From assembly GCA_934635045.1 (NCBI GenBank), contig CAKTZA010000032.1, positions 1 to 39,618 on the forward strand: a stretch of DNA of 39,618 bases, written 5' to 3'. The position numbers and the translations under genes are program-made. Within the stretch, counting starts at the first letter, position 1, and each line of letters starts with the position of its first letter. The stretch comes from an uncultured Kiritimatiellota bacterium. GTDB lineage: Bacteria > Verrucomicrobiota > Kiritimatiellia > RFP12 > UBA1067. A model generated the notes under the pieces. It worked only from the letters and a program-made list of their open reading frames with translations. It had not been told where the DNA came from and searched no databases. Positions 19,142 through 27,553 of the stretch are shown piece by piece.

Positions 19142-19171
19142 TTGACGTTGTGCAGGGCAAAATGGTATAGT
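19142..19171 (+). promoter_or_regulatory. Sigma-70-type promoter TTGACG-18-TATAGT
   Basis: TTGACG at 19142-19147 and TATAGT at 19166-19171 are separated by 18 bases, with a TG one base before the -10. It lies in the 121-bp gap before the gene at 19213 and predicts a leader of about 35 bases containing a GAGGA ribosome-binding site. Confidence 0.75.
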
Positions 19172-19212
19172 GCAGGAACAAAATGACATAGGCAAAGAGA
19201 AAGAGGAATGTC

Positions 19213-21771
19213 GTGAGAAAAATCGCGTTCATCGCGTCGTCCGTGCCGCTTTTGACGGCTGCAGCGGCGTTTTCGGGTGAGTCTGGCAAGATGCGCTACC
19301 TGTATGCGGACGGGGAGAAGATCGTCGCGCCGTATCCGTGCGAAGTTGTCGCGCACCCCTACCTGTCCGACGGGCGGCCGGTCGCGCGGGCACAGGCTGG
19401 CGAGCCGTTCGGGCCGCTCGCGCCGGGCAGCTACCTCATCCGCGAGACCGTCGCGCCGGATCGCGTCCGCACGCGCTACCTCGCCGTCGCGGCGCCGGGC
19501 TGGACGGTCGTGCAGCTCACGTGCGGCACGACGGGCGACAAGCTCGACTCGGTCGTGCACGCGCGGCGCATCCCGATGAACTACTACGTCGGCGTGGACG
19601 AGGCTCAGAAGGACACGACGTTCCTCGGCTGGCAGCGCGACTACGGCGACGAGATCCTCCTGCACCTGCACCCCGATTCGCTCGGCAAGATCGACCCGGC
19701 GTTCAAGACGCTGAAGGAGAACTGGGAGGACTTCTCCGTGTCCGAAATCGTCGCGCGCCTGAAGGCTCTCGACAAGTGGATGACGGACTTCGGCTTTGCG
19801 CCGCTGCGGGGCTTCGCGAGCTACACGCCCGCCAACACGCTCATCGCCGCGATGCGCGAGGTGGACTGGGACATTCTGCATTCGATCATTCCCGAGCAGA
19901 ACTGGAGCGACGGGCACTGGGCGATCAACCACTGGGGCATGCCGAACCAGCCGTTCTACATCGCCGCCGACGACTTCCGCAAGCCTGTCGCGCGCGGTGC
20001 GGCCGGCGCGGACGTGATCGGCATGGGCATGAACAGCTATCACCTCTACATGCCGCACGTCGTCATGTGGGGCGACAATGTCTGCTCGCCGTCGCACTTC
20101 CTGCGGTGGCACCGGACGGTCGAGTCGGGCGACGCGCCGGTCCGCTACGAGAATTTCCTGGACGACTACCTCCGCGTCGCGGAGGGGGTGAAGGACTCGC
20201 CCTACTTCCTCTTCACCGGCTACGAGTTCGGCCGCACGTTCGGTACGCGGTCGATGACCGTTCACAACCGCGCGGGGTGCGAGATCGCGATCGACAAGGC
20301 GAAGAACGGCGGCAAGGTCGTCTTCGCGACGGCATCCGACGTGGCGGACTGGTTCAGGCGGTTCTGCCCGACGCCGGCCGAGAACGTCTTCACGCAGCGG
20401 GACTACCTCGCCGGCACGCGCATCATGGACAAGCCCATCGACTCCGGCCCGTCGATCGGCATGGAGATGAAGGACTACAAGGCGTGCTTCGCCCATCTCT
20501 CGGCCCTTCCGTTCTACCATTACGACTACACGATCCCCTGGCATTTCAAGGCGGCGGACACGACGGCGCCTAATGACTTCGCGTCGGACGACCGCGCGCG
20601 GGTCTCGGTCGTCCGTGCGGATGCGTCGGCGCGGATCGAGGTCGCAGAGCCGCTGCCGCGCGCCACGCCCGTCTGCCTCTGGGACGCGCGCCTGGCGACG
20701 TCGCCGAAGGGCTTCCGCACGTTCACGCCGCCCGTTCTCGACGACAAGCGCGAGCATGCGGTCGTGGAACTGCCGAAAGGCTGGCGGGGACGTCTCGACC
20801 TCGCGCTCGTCCCGACGGGCGCGCCCGATCCGGCCGAGTTCGGCGGACTCGTCACGCCGCTCTGGCGAGTGCAGACGATCGGCGCGGGCGCGCGGCGGCA
20901 CTGCTACGCCTTCCCCGACACGCCGCTCCTGTCGCCGTGCACGATCCGCTTCACCTGTCCGCGCGACTGCCGCATCGATTCGCTCGAAAGGCCGCTCGGC
21001 GCGTTCCGAAAGGGCGATGTCGTGGAGCTCTCGTTCACGACGCGGCGGACGTGGTACCGCTTCTGGGGCCTGACGGCAGAGGAGATCCAGCCGGACGCGG
21101 CGGGCGTCGCGGCGCTCGAAAAGGCGGCGGCGGAATGGAAGGCGTTCGCGGCGGATGCGCCGGCGAGGCTCGCCGCCGTCCATGCGGCGGACGATGCGTT
21201 CTTCCGGTCGGCCGTGCCGAAGGGCGAGAGGCTTTTGCTGGACGTCGACTGCTTCGGCGATGCCGTCTTCGGCGAACGCAGTCGGGCGCGTCCGTTCGAC
21301 CGCTGCGTCTTTGCGGCGAACGACAAGGTGACGGCGAGGGAGTATGCCGACGGCGGCATCAGCTACGGGAAGGGCAAGAGCTTCTGGGTGCATCCGCGCG
21401 GACTTGGCTTCCAGGTCGAGGGGCTCGACACGCTGGGGCTTTCGCCGGACGCCACGCTTCGCGTGCGCCTCTGCACGGTGGCGGAGAAGGACGAGCCGCT
21501 GTCCTACAAGGTCATGGTCCGCAGCGGCTGGAAGAAGATCTTCGGGTTTGCGGACATCGGGCAGGAGCCGGTCGTCTGGAACTGTCCGAAGGAGCGGACG
21601 GCGGACGGCCTTTTCGCGTTCGACGTGTCCATGAAGGACGTGACGGACGGCGTTCTCGGCATTCAGCTCCGCACGAACCAGAAGCAGATCCTGGACGACT
21701 GGTTCGCGGACGGCGGCTTCGTCGCGCGGCTGGAGCGCGTCCTCGTGACGGTTCTCCGCACACCGCATTGA
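19213..21771 (+). CDS. Large secreted protein of unrecognised family
   Basis: 852 residues. The start is a GTG 5 bases after GAGGA; an ATG at 19208 runs into a stop after one codon. The signal peptide is MRKIAFIASSVPLLTAAAAF. I do not recognise the family. The central part has an alpha/beta look with Trp-rich stretches (DWDILHSIIPEQNWSDGH, INHWGMPNQ) and conserved-looking Asp/His/Trp residues. The C-terminal third resembles a beta-sandwich of the kind that binds sugars, with the ending IGQEPVVWNCP to DVTDGVLGIQLRTN. Lying between glycosidase genes with its own strong promoter, it is likely another extracellular carbohydrate-active enzyme, possibly deacetylase- or hydrolase-like, but that is inference from context. 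Confidence 0.65.
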   Translation: MRKIAFIASSVPLLTAAAAFSGESGKMRYLYADGEKIVAPYPCEVVAHPYLSDGRPVARAQAGEPFGPLAPGSYLIRETVAPDRVRTRYLAVAAPGWTVVQLTCGTTGDKLDSVVHARRIPMNYYVGVDEAQKDTTFLGWQRDYGDEILLHLHPDSLGKIDPAFKTLKENWEDFSVSEIVARLKALDKWMTDFGFAPLRGFASYTPANTLIAAMREVDWDILHSIIPEQNWSDGHWAINHWGMPNQPFYIAADDFRKPVARGAAGADVIGMGMNSYHLYMPHVVMWGDNVCSPSHFLRWHRTVESGDAPVRYENFLDDYLRVAEGVKDSPYFLFTGYEFGRTFGTRSMTVHNRAGCEIAIDKAKNGGKVVFATASDVADWFRRFCPTPAENVFTQRDYLAGTRIMDKPIDSGPSIGMEMKDYKACFAHLSALPFYHYDYTIPWHFKAADTTAPNDFASDDRARVSVVRADASARIEVAEPLPRATPVCLWDARLATSPKGFRTFTPPVLDDKREHAVVELPKGWRGRLDLALVPTGAPDPAEFGGLVTPLWRVQTIGAGARRHCYAFPDTPLLSPCTIRFTCPRDCRIDSLERPLGAFRKGDVVELSFTTRRTWYRFWGLTAEEIQPDAAGVAALEKAAAEWKAFAADAPARLAAVHAADDAFFRSAVPKGERLLLDVDCFGDAVFGERSRARPFDRCVFAANDKVTAREYADGGISYGKGKSFWVHPRGLGFQVEGLDTLGLSPDATLRVRLCTVAEKDEPLSYKVMVRSGWKKIFGFADIGQEPVVWNCPKERTADGLFAFDVSMKDVTDGVLGIQLRTNQKQILDDWFADGGFVARLERVLVTVLRTPH

Positions 21772-21796
21772 CGCGCTTCGCCAGACATGGTAAACT
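21768..21796 (+). promoter_or_regulatory. Promoter TTGACG-17-TAAACT giving a leaderless start
   Basis: TTGACG (21768-21773) overlaps the previous stop codon. TAAACT (21791-21796) follows after 17 bases, with TG one base before it. Only 7 bases separate the -10 from ATG 21804, so the expected first transcribed base is the start codon itself or just before it. Confidence 0.72.
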
Positions 21797-21803
21797 ACTC
21801 GCC

Positions 21804-23399
21804 ATGTTGAAGAACGCATTGAATCAAGTGGTCGTGTTGACTGGCCTTCTCGTGGGGCTCGCGACAGGGGCCTTGGCCGAAGCGGCGCAAGTCGTGTCCC
21901 TGCCGTCGACGCATCTGCGCTTCGTGTCGTATGACCTGCGGGACCAGACGGACAGTCACGATGAACTTGTCTTTCAGGAAGAATGGCTTGCCGGAAACTG
22001 CGAACGCGCGAGATCGCTGCGCACAAGCGTCTTGGCTTACGAGGATGTCGTCGCGGGAACCGGCACCGTCTACGTGAGGCTGGCGCCGCTTCCGCACGCG
22101 CGCGTCAATCCGGATGCGGAGGACTTCACCGTGGACGCCCGCAATCGGAGGCTGACGGTGCACGGGACGGGCTATCCGTGCGTGGCGCTGCCGTATGCCG
22201 GCGGGCGCGTCGGGCGCATCAAGGCTCTGCAGGGTTACCAGCGCACGGTTCGGCCCTATGTGGCGGGGCGCGACGGGCTCTTCCTCTGCAACACGTGGGG
22301 CGACCGGAACCGAGACACGCGCATCAACGAGACGTTCCTTCTTGACGAGATTCGGGCGGCGGCCGAACTGGGAGTCGAGGTGATTCAGGTGGATGACGGC
22401 TGGCAGTCGGGCAAGTCGATGAACTCGGCCTTTGCGGACGGGGCGGGCGCCTGGAACGGGTACTGGGCCGTCTCGCCGGATTTCTGGACGCCGGATCCGA
22501 AGCGGTTTCCGCACGGCTTGTCCTTTGTCACCAGGCGCGCGGCCGAGAGGGGCATCCGCTTTGGCCTCTGGTTCGGGCCGGACTCGTCGAACGAGGCGGC
22601 GAACTGGGAGAGGGACGTCGACTGGCTGCTGAAGCTGCACCGGGAGTGTGGCGTCGACTACTACAAGCTGGACTCGATGAAGACCACGAGCTGGCTTTCC
22701 CTTGAACGCCAGCAGTGGCTCTTCGACAAGCTCCTGCGCGAATCGGACGGGAAGATCGTGGTCGACATGGACATGACGGCGGAACGGCGTCCGGGCTATT
22801 TCGGGATGATGAAGGCCGGTCCGCTGTTCGTCGAAAACCGCTACACGGACTGGAAGACCTATTGGCCGCACCTGACGCTGCGCGCGCTCTGGTCGCTGTG
22901 CGAGGTGATCGACCCCATCCGCCTTCGCATGGAAGTCCTGAACCCGCTGCGGTGCGCCGACCTGTACGGAAACGATCCCCTGGCGCCGGCGGCCTATCCG
23001 GCCGAGACGCTCTTCGCGATCGTGATGCCGGCCAGTCCGCTCGGCTGGTTTGAGGTGCAGAACCTGAAGCCTGAGACGGTCGCGGCGTGGAAGCCCCTGG
23101 TGGCGGCGTGGAAGCGCGAGCGCGACGCGATGGCGGCGTGTACGGTCATTCCCGTCGGCGCGCGCCCGGATGGCGTCTCGTGGACGGGCTTCGTGTTCGT
23201 TCCGCGCCAGAAGGGCTCGCCGGGCTATGGCCTGTTCTTCCGCGAACTCTCGGAAGACGCGACGTTCCCGTTTGATTTCAGGAGGTTCTTCCCGGACGAG
23301 ACGAGCCTGAAAGTCCTTTCGTCCAGGGGGAACGCGAGTCTCCGGCATGTCGGCTGCGAGGCCATGCGCGATTTCGTCTGGCTGAAGTTCGGCATGTGA
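21804..23399 (+). CDS. Secreted GH36-type alpha-galactosidase-like glycosidase
   Basis: 531 residues. A signal peptide (VVLTGLLVGLATGALAEA) follows the ATG at 21804, which has no Shine-Dalgarno sequence and sits at the predicted transcription start. The barrel shows clan GH-D motifs: NTWGDRNRDTRINE, VIQVDDGWQ, FGLWFGPD and YYKLDSMK, where Asp290 is the expected nucleophile. Asp349 in ENRYTDWK is a plausible acid/base (R-x-x-D pattern). A short C-terminal beta domain is present. GH36/GH27 relatives release alpha-linked galactose or N-acetylgalactosamine from glycans; which sugar is used here is not determined. The N-terminal beta-supersandwich is shorter than in classical GH36, so this is a compact subfamily. 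Confidence 0.85.
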   Translation: MLKNALNQVVVLTGLLVGLATGALAEAAQVVSLPSTHLRFVSYDLRDQTDSHDELVFQEEWLAGNCERARSLRTSVLAYEDVVAGTGTVYVRLAPLPHARVNPDAEDFTVDARNRRLTVHGTGYPCVALPYAGGRVGRIKALQGYQRTVRPYVAGRDGLFLCNTWGDRNRDTRINETFLLDEIRAAAELGVEVIQVDDGWQSGKSMNSAFADGAGAWNGYWAVSPDFWTPDPKRFPHGLSFVTRRAAERGIRFGLWFGPDSSNEAANWERDVDWLLKLHRECGVDYYKLDSMKTTSWLSLERQQWLFDKLLRESDGKIVVDMDMTAERRPGYFGMMKAGPLFVENRYTDWKTYWPHLTLRALWSLCEVIDPIRLRMEVLNPLRCADLYGNDPLAPAAYPAETLFAIVMPASPLGWFEVQNLKPETVAAWKPLVAAWKRERDAMAACTVIPVGARPDGVSWTGFVFVPRQKGSPGYGLFFRELSEDATFPFDFRRFFPDETSLKVLSSRGNASLRHVGCEAMRDFVWLKFGM

Positions 23400-23409
23400 A
23401 GGACAAATA

Positions 23410-23418
23410 TGGTATAAT
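23410..23418 (+). promoter_or_regulatory. Extended -10 box TGGTATAAT
   Basis: TGgTATAAT is a perfect extended -10 box 30 bases before ATG 23449. No good -35 is present, as expected for an extended -10. The predicted leader of about 24 bases carries AAGGAG at 23433-23438, 10 bases before the start. Confidence 0.75.
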
Positions 23419-23448
23419 AATCCCCACTTTTCAAGGAGAGTTCAAGAT

Positions 23449-23832
23449 ATGTCACAGTTTTTCGATTACACGGGCGTCGTCGAGGACGTCCACGAGATGC
23501 AGAAGTTCGATTCGGGGTTCACCAAGCGCGAGGTCATCATCGGCAATGACGTCGATTCGCCGTCGAAGTATCCGAATCCCGTCAAGTTCACGTTCAAGAA
23601 GGACAACTGCGCGCTGCTGGACGGCATCAAGAAGGGCCAGCGCGCGAAGATCCGCTTCGTCATCGACGGCCGCCGCTGGGAAGGGCCTCGCGGCGTCCAG
23701 TTCTTCGTCGATCTCACGGGGCTCAAGATCGAGGTGCTGAATGCGGACGGCTCGTCGACCGAGCCGGTGCCCGCGCCTGCCGAACCCGATTTCCCCGCTG
23801 ACGCCGGTGACGTGGACGACATGCCTTTCTAA
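23449..23832 (+). CDS. DUF3127 OB-fold protein with SSB-like acidic tail
   Basis: 127 residues. The body (about 1-95) matches the small OB-fold DUF3127 family: an initial strand YTGVVEDV, the KREVIIGND strand, VKFTFKKDN, the KGQRAKIRFVIDGRRW segment, and VDLTGLKIEVL. A Pro/Ala/Asp-rich linker then leads to -DVDDMPF, very like the C-terminal tip through which single-stranded DNA-binding protein recruits partners. Known DUF3127 proteins are thought to bind nucleic acid but are poorly characterised, so a role in DNA maintenance is inference. It has a strong promoter and Shine-Dalgarno sequence. Its last 26 bases overlap the likely start of prmC. Confidence 0.85.
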   Translation: MSQFFDYTGVVEDVHEMQKFDSGFTKREVIIGNDVDSPSKYPNPVKFTFKKDNCALLDGIKKGQRAKIRFVIDGRRWEGPRGVQFFVDLTGLKIEVLNADGSSTEPVPAPAEPDFPADAGDVDDMPF

Positions 23833-24676
23833 GGCCTCGGCCTTTCTCGACGCGAAAGGCGTCCCCGACGCGGCGGTCGCGGCCGAACTCCTGATGGCGC
23901 GGCTGCTGAAGACGGGGCGCGGCTTCCTCGCGTCCGCTCTCGGTCGTGAAGTCTCCGAGCGTCAGCTGGAGGCCATGCGGCGCGGCATGGCGCGTCTCGT
24001 CAAAGGCGAGCCGATCCAGTACGTCCTCGGCGAATGGGACTTCCGCACGCTGACGCTGACGTGCGATCGCCGCGCGCTCATACCTCGTCCCGAGACGGAG
24101 GAACTTGTCACGCGCGTCCTGCGCCACCTCACCAACCGTTCCCCGTTCCCAGTTCCCTCGACCCCCTTCATCGTCGATGTCGGGACGGGAACGGGCGCGA
24201 TCATCCTCTCGCTTGCGAAAGAGTTCACGGGCGAGGCGGTGTTCCTCGGCACGGACGTGAGCGAGGACGCGATTGCGCTGGCGCGCGCGAACGCCGCGCG
24301 GTGCGGACTCGCGGAGAAGGTGAAGTTCGCGGTGACGGACGGGCTGGACGACTTCGACGAGCCGCAGAGCGTGGACGTGATCGTGTCCAATCCGCCCTAC
24401 ATCGAAAGTGCGGTCTGCGAAACGCTTGATCCGCGTGTGCGCGACTTCGAGCCGCGCCTTGCGCTGGACGGCGGAGTGGACGGCCTCGCGTTCTACGACC
24501 GCTACCTCGGCGATGCGGTGAACCTGCTCAAGCCCGGCGGGGCGGTCTTCTTCGAAATCGGCGAAAGCCAGGGCGACGCGCTGCGTACGCTGATGTCAGA
24601 CTATGGCTTTGTCGACATCGCCGTCGAGAAGGATCTCGCGGGCCACGACCGCTACGCCCACGCGACGCTGCCATAA
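23807..24676 (+). CDS. prmC: Peptide chain release factor N5-glutamine methyltransferase PrmC
   Basis: About 289 residues, the normal PrmC length. It methylates the Gln of the GGQ motif in release factors RF1 and RF2, using S-adenosylmethionine, in the cytoplasm. Features: an N-terminal helical domain (AELLMARLLK and the GEPIQYVLGEWDF segment), RPETEELV, the SAM-binding loop DVGTGTGAI, and the catalytic NPPY in VSNPPYIES. The start is uncertain. GTG 23807, inside the previous gene, gives the expected distance to the first helix but has no clear Shine-Dalgarno sequence, so translation probably depends on coupling. It ends 14 bases before the convergent regulator gene. Confidence 0.93.
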   Translation: MTWTTCLSKASAFLDAKGVPDAAVAAELLMARLLKTGRGFLASALGREVSERQLEAMRRGMARLVKGEPIQYVLGEWDFRTLTLTCDRRALIPRPETEELVTRVLRHLTNRSPFPVPSTPFIVDVGTGTGAIILSLAKEFTGEAVFLGTDVSEDAIALARANAARCGLAEKVKFAVTDGLDDFDEPQSVDVIVSNPPYIESAVCETLDPRVRDFEPRLALDGGVDGLAFYDRYLGDAVNLLKPGGAVFFEIGESQGDALRTLMSDYGFVDIAVEKDLAGHDRYAHATLP

Positions 24677-24690
24677 GTTCAGGCGGTGGC

Positions 24691-25317
24691 CTATGACATC
24701 TTGAGCAGGTGCTTGCGCAGGGCGATGGCAACGGCTTCCGTCCGGTTGGCGGCGTCCAGTTTCGTGAGCAGGGTCTTGACGATCTGTTCGACGCGGTCGA
24801 CGCTGATGCTGAGCTGCAGGGCGATGTCTCGGTTGGTCAACCCGCGTTGCAGGGATTGAAGCACTTCGGCTTGGCGCGGCGAGAGCTGCGGGGTCGGCGG
24901 ATCGAGAATCATCTGCCTCTTGACCTCGGGGGCGATGTACGCTTCGCCGGCGGCGATCTTTCGCAGGGCGGCGATCAGCTTTTCGTTTGGAGCCGTCTTC
25001 ATGATCACGCCGGCGGCGCCGGATTTCAACGCATGGGCAATGTCGTCCGAAGAGCCGTAGGTCGTCAGGATGAGGACGCGGGTCTGCGGAAGCTTTTGAC
25101 GGATGGCCGCCGTGGCTTCAGCACCGTCCTTCTGGGGCATCATGAGATCCATGATCACGATGTCCGGCGCGTAGCGCAGGGCTTCGCGTATGGCTTCGGC
25201 GCCGTTCTTCGCCTCGCCTACGACGCGCAGGCCCGGTTCTGTGTTCAGCAGGGCGGCGAGCCCGGTCCGGACGATCGCGTGGTCATCGGCAATCAGGATT
25301 CGGATTTCACGGTTCAT
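24691..25317 (-). CDS. NarL/FixJ-family response regulator
   Basis: 208 residues. The receiver domain has the acidic pair Asp11/Asp12, phospho-acceptor Asp57 (VIMDLMMP), Thr86 and Lys107. The C-terminal LuxR-type helix-turn-helix begins LSPRQAEVLQSL and carries NRDIALQLSISVDRVEQI. It is a DNA-binding partner of the histidine kinase just upstream: the two genes overlap by 11 bases, so they are co-translated. The targets are unknown. The divergent cluster from 27554 is the obvious candidate because the shared 93-bp gap holds promoters for both directions. Confidence 0.94.
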   Translation of the reverse strand: MNREIRILIADDHAIVRTGLAALLNTEPGLRVVGEAKNGAEAIREALRYAPDIVIMDLMMPQKDGAEATAAIRQKLPQTRVLILTTYGSSDDIAHALKSGAAGVIMKTAPNEKLIAALRKIAAGEAYIAPEVKRQMILDPPTPQLSPRQAEVLQSLQRGLTNRDIALQLSISVDRVEQIVKTLLTKLDAANRTEAVAIALRKHLLKMS

Positions 25318-27460
25318 GTCTGATCCCTTTCTTTGGGGCGTTTGCGTCGAAGATGTCGATTGAGACCGTGACTGTCGTTCCTTTCCCGTGCGCGCTTTCG
25401 ATTCGGACGCTCCCGTTCAGGTTCTCGACGCGCTCGCGGACGCCTTGAAGGCCGAAGTGACCCTGTGCCATTCCGGGGCAGGATGACGGGTCGAATCCAC
25501 AGCCGTTGTCGGTGACGGAAATGACCAGACGTCCGTCTTTGATCGCGCCGACAACCGAAAGGGCCGTCGCCCCGCCGTGCCGGACGGCGTTGGAGGCGAG
25601 TTCGCGGACGATGCGGAGGATCGTGTGCGTCATGTTGTCCGTAAAGTGGGCGCGCGGCACGTCGAAGCGCACGGACAAGGCGGCTTCGCCGACATGGGGT
25701 GCGAGCGTCTTGCGGATGGCGAGGTTGATGTCCTCCTCTTCAAGCGCGGCGTTGTGCAGATCCCACAGGCAGTCGCGGAGTTCGTCGCGGCAAGATTGGA
25801 GGGCCTGTGCGGCGATGGTCAGGTGCGCGTGCATTTTTCCGAGGTCAGTCTCCCGAAGTCGATCCGCCGCGTCAATTTCCAGAGCGACGCCCGTCAGGTT
25901 CTGTACGATGGAGTCGTGCAGCTCGACGGCGAGGCGTGTGCGCTCGTAGACCTTGAGTTCGGAGGTGATCCGAGCGGCCGTCTCGTGGGCGAGCTTCCTG
26001 CCACGTCGCTCGGACGCGCGCTTGAGGGAGACGTTCCAGAGGACGATGGCAACGAGGGCGAGGCAAAACGCGCCGACGGAGGTCTGAAGCCGTCGGGGCG
26101 TCAGCCACGGCGGACGGTTCAGCAGGCGGATGTCGTGCGCCGTCCGGACGACGAGCATGAACCCTCGGATGCGTGGCGAAGGCTCGTTCGGTCGCCAGTT
26201 CTCGATGTCCATCACGCAGGTGCCCGCGACCTCGACCTCGTCGCCGATCGTGAGTCTCTTCAGCGCCTTGGGCGTCGCGCTGGCGTCGACGGACACGAGG
26301 TCCCGCCCATCCTGGATGAACATCCGTCCGTCGATCTCCGGCAGGCTGGGCAGGCTGCGCACGAGACCGCGCAGTCGGACGGCGCGTCCGTGCAGGTCGT
26401 AGCGCATGCGACGCTCGCCGCGTGCGTCGGTCGTCATCTCTCGCAGGGTGAGGCGGACGGCTGGTGGCTCTGGGATGTCGAGCGGACGGCAGGGGCGCCA
26501 GACCGCACGCATCAGGTTGATGTGGTATGTGTCCGTCTCCGGGAAGCCGAGGGCCTCGATGCAGTCGCCGTAGCGGGGCAGGGGCGTTTCGGAGACGTTG
26601 ACTTTCATGATGCCGTTCTGCCGAGTCGCAAGCAGGAAGGCGTCCGGTCTCCAGACGGCGACGACCCGTCCGCTGACTTTCTGCCGCTCGAATTGGGCGA
26701 AGTCGGATGGCGTGAACGCCCTGACGTCTGGGCAGGGCGCGGCGGCGGCAAAGGGGTCGGCGGGCGGATCGGAGAGGATGCGGATTGGGTCCTTGTCCCG
26801 CAGATGGAACGTGCCGCCCAGTTGGACTCTGCCCTCATTGCCCAGCTGCGGAAAGCGGATGCCGCAGGCGGACAGGCGCGCGCCGATGTGCAGGGACGGG
26901 AGAACCTCCGGCGCGCGCTTGACGTCCCAAGCGATCTGAATCATGTCGCGGCCGTCTTGAAGCGTGGCGTAGTGGAATCGTGGGTCGATCTCGTCCTTGA
27001 AGTGATCGCGCAAAAGCCCTTCGGTCTCGACAGGACGGAAGTCATGCTTCCCCTCCACGAGTTCGCGGAGCGGGACTCGCGGGACGGCGAGGGCGTCGGC
27101 GCTCCGCGCGAGGCGAACGACTGATGTGACAACGGGCGTGTCGTGCGACCGGTGCGCGTCGAAGAAACGCCCGGCCAGCCGTAGCGAGTCGCCCGGACGG
27201 ATGTCGGCGATGGACGGGCCGTTCGTCTCGCAGATGGCGAAGGCGTGGCCGGTCGAATCCTGCAGGACGAGTCGTTGCGCGAAGTCCTCTCCCGTATGGA
27301 TGTCCGAAACGCGGGCTGTGAGGTTAAACGACTCGGGGAGGGCGGAAAGCCTTTTCAGGGCCGAGGCCAGCTGGCCGCAGTTTACGGCCACCCGATCCGC
27401 AGAGAGGGCGACGAGGGAGAGGCAAAGCCCCAGACAGGCCGTGAGTAGGTTGCGACACAT
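25307..27460 (-). CDS. Membrane sensor histidine kinase (HisKA_3) with OB-like periplasmic modules
   Basis: 717 residues. A signal sequence (MCRNLLTACLGLCLSLVALS) is followed by a long extracytoplasmic region (about 22-450). It appears to hold four related modules of the pattern V-x-G-x-V, then LQD or similar, then a GD-x-V/L-x-x-x-G turn, which is typical of OB folds. A single membrane span (VGAFCLALVAIVLW, about 455-470) leads to the dimerisation helix with phospho-acceptor His515 (LAVELHDSIVQ) and a HATPase domain (ELASNAVRHG, DNGCGFD, GHFGLQGVRERV, GKGTTV). The NarL-type partner overlaps downstream. The ligand is unknown; a carbohydrate breakdown product would fit the neighbourhood. The ATG at 27460 lies 6 bases after a TATAAT box. 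Confidence 0.9.
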   Translation of the reverse strand: MCRNLLTACLGLCLSLVALSADRVAVNCGQLASALKRLSALPESFNLTARVSDIHTGEDFAQRLVLQDSTGHAFAICETNGPSIADIRPGDSLRLAGRFFDAHRSHDTPVVTSVVRLARSADALAVPRVPLRELVEGKHDFRPVETEGLLRDHFKDEIDPRFHYATLQDGRDMIQIAWDVKRAPEVLPSLHIGARLSACGIRFPQLGNEGRVQLGGTFHLRDKDPIRILSDPPADPFAAAAPCPDVRAFTPSDFAQFERQKVSGRVVAVWRPDAFLLATRQNGIMKVNVSETPLPRYGDCIEALGFPETDTYHINLMRAVWRPCRPLDIPEPPAVRLTLREMTTDARGERRMRYDLHGRAVRLRGLVRSLPSLPEIDGRMFIQDGRDLVSVDASATPKALKRLTIGDEVEVAGTCVMDIENWRPNEPSPRIRGFMLVVRTAHDIRLLNRPPWLTPRRLQTSVGAFCLALVAIVLWNVSLKRASERRGRKLAHETAARITSELKVYERTRLAVELHDSIVQNLTGVALEIDAADRLRETDLGKMHAHLTIAAQALQSCRDELRDCLWDLHNAALEEEDINLAIRKTLAPHVGEAALSVRFDVPRAHFTDNMTHTILRIVRELASNAVRHGGATALSVVGAIKDGRLVISVTDNGCGFDPSSCPGMAQGHFGLQGVRERVENLNGSVRIESAHGKGTTVTVSIDIFDANAPKKGIRHEP

Positions 27461-27466
27461 GTACTT

Positions 27467-27472
27467 ATTATA
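27467..27472 (-). promoter_or_regulatory. -10 box TATAAT for the histidine kinase, leaderless spacing
   Basis: On the minus strand TATAAT is followed by exactly 6 bases and then the ATG of the kinase gene. This is the TANNNT-N6-ATG arrangement known from leaderless transcripts, and there is no room for a Shine-Dalgarno sequence. The -35 is not clear. Confidence 0.65.
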
Positions 27473-27536
27473 CTAAAATGCCGTGCGGAATGGGCTCTCC
27501 CGTTTTCGGGAGATGGCGCGTTCACACGAAAAATCG

Positions 27537-27542
27537 TATACT
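27537..27542 (+). promoter_or_regulatory. -10 box TATACT for the downstream hydrolase cluster
   Basis: TATACT lies 11 bases before ATG 27554, predicting a leader of about 5 bases. The -35 region is weak (TGGCGC at about 17 bases), so activation by a regulator is plausible. Confidence 0.55.
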
Positions 27543-27553
27543 GTCCATCACGT

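Noticed and set aside
24677..24705. AGGC-ggtg-GCCT hairpin between convergent prmC and the regulator gene as a bidirectional terminator
   Set aside because: The stem is short and there are no T tracts on either strand.
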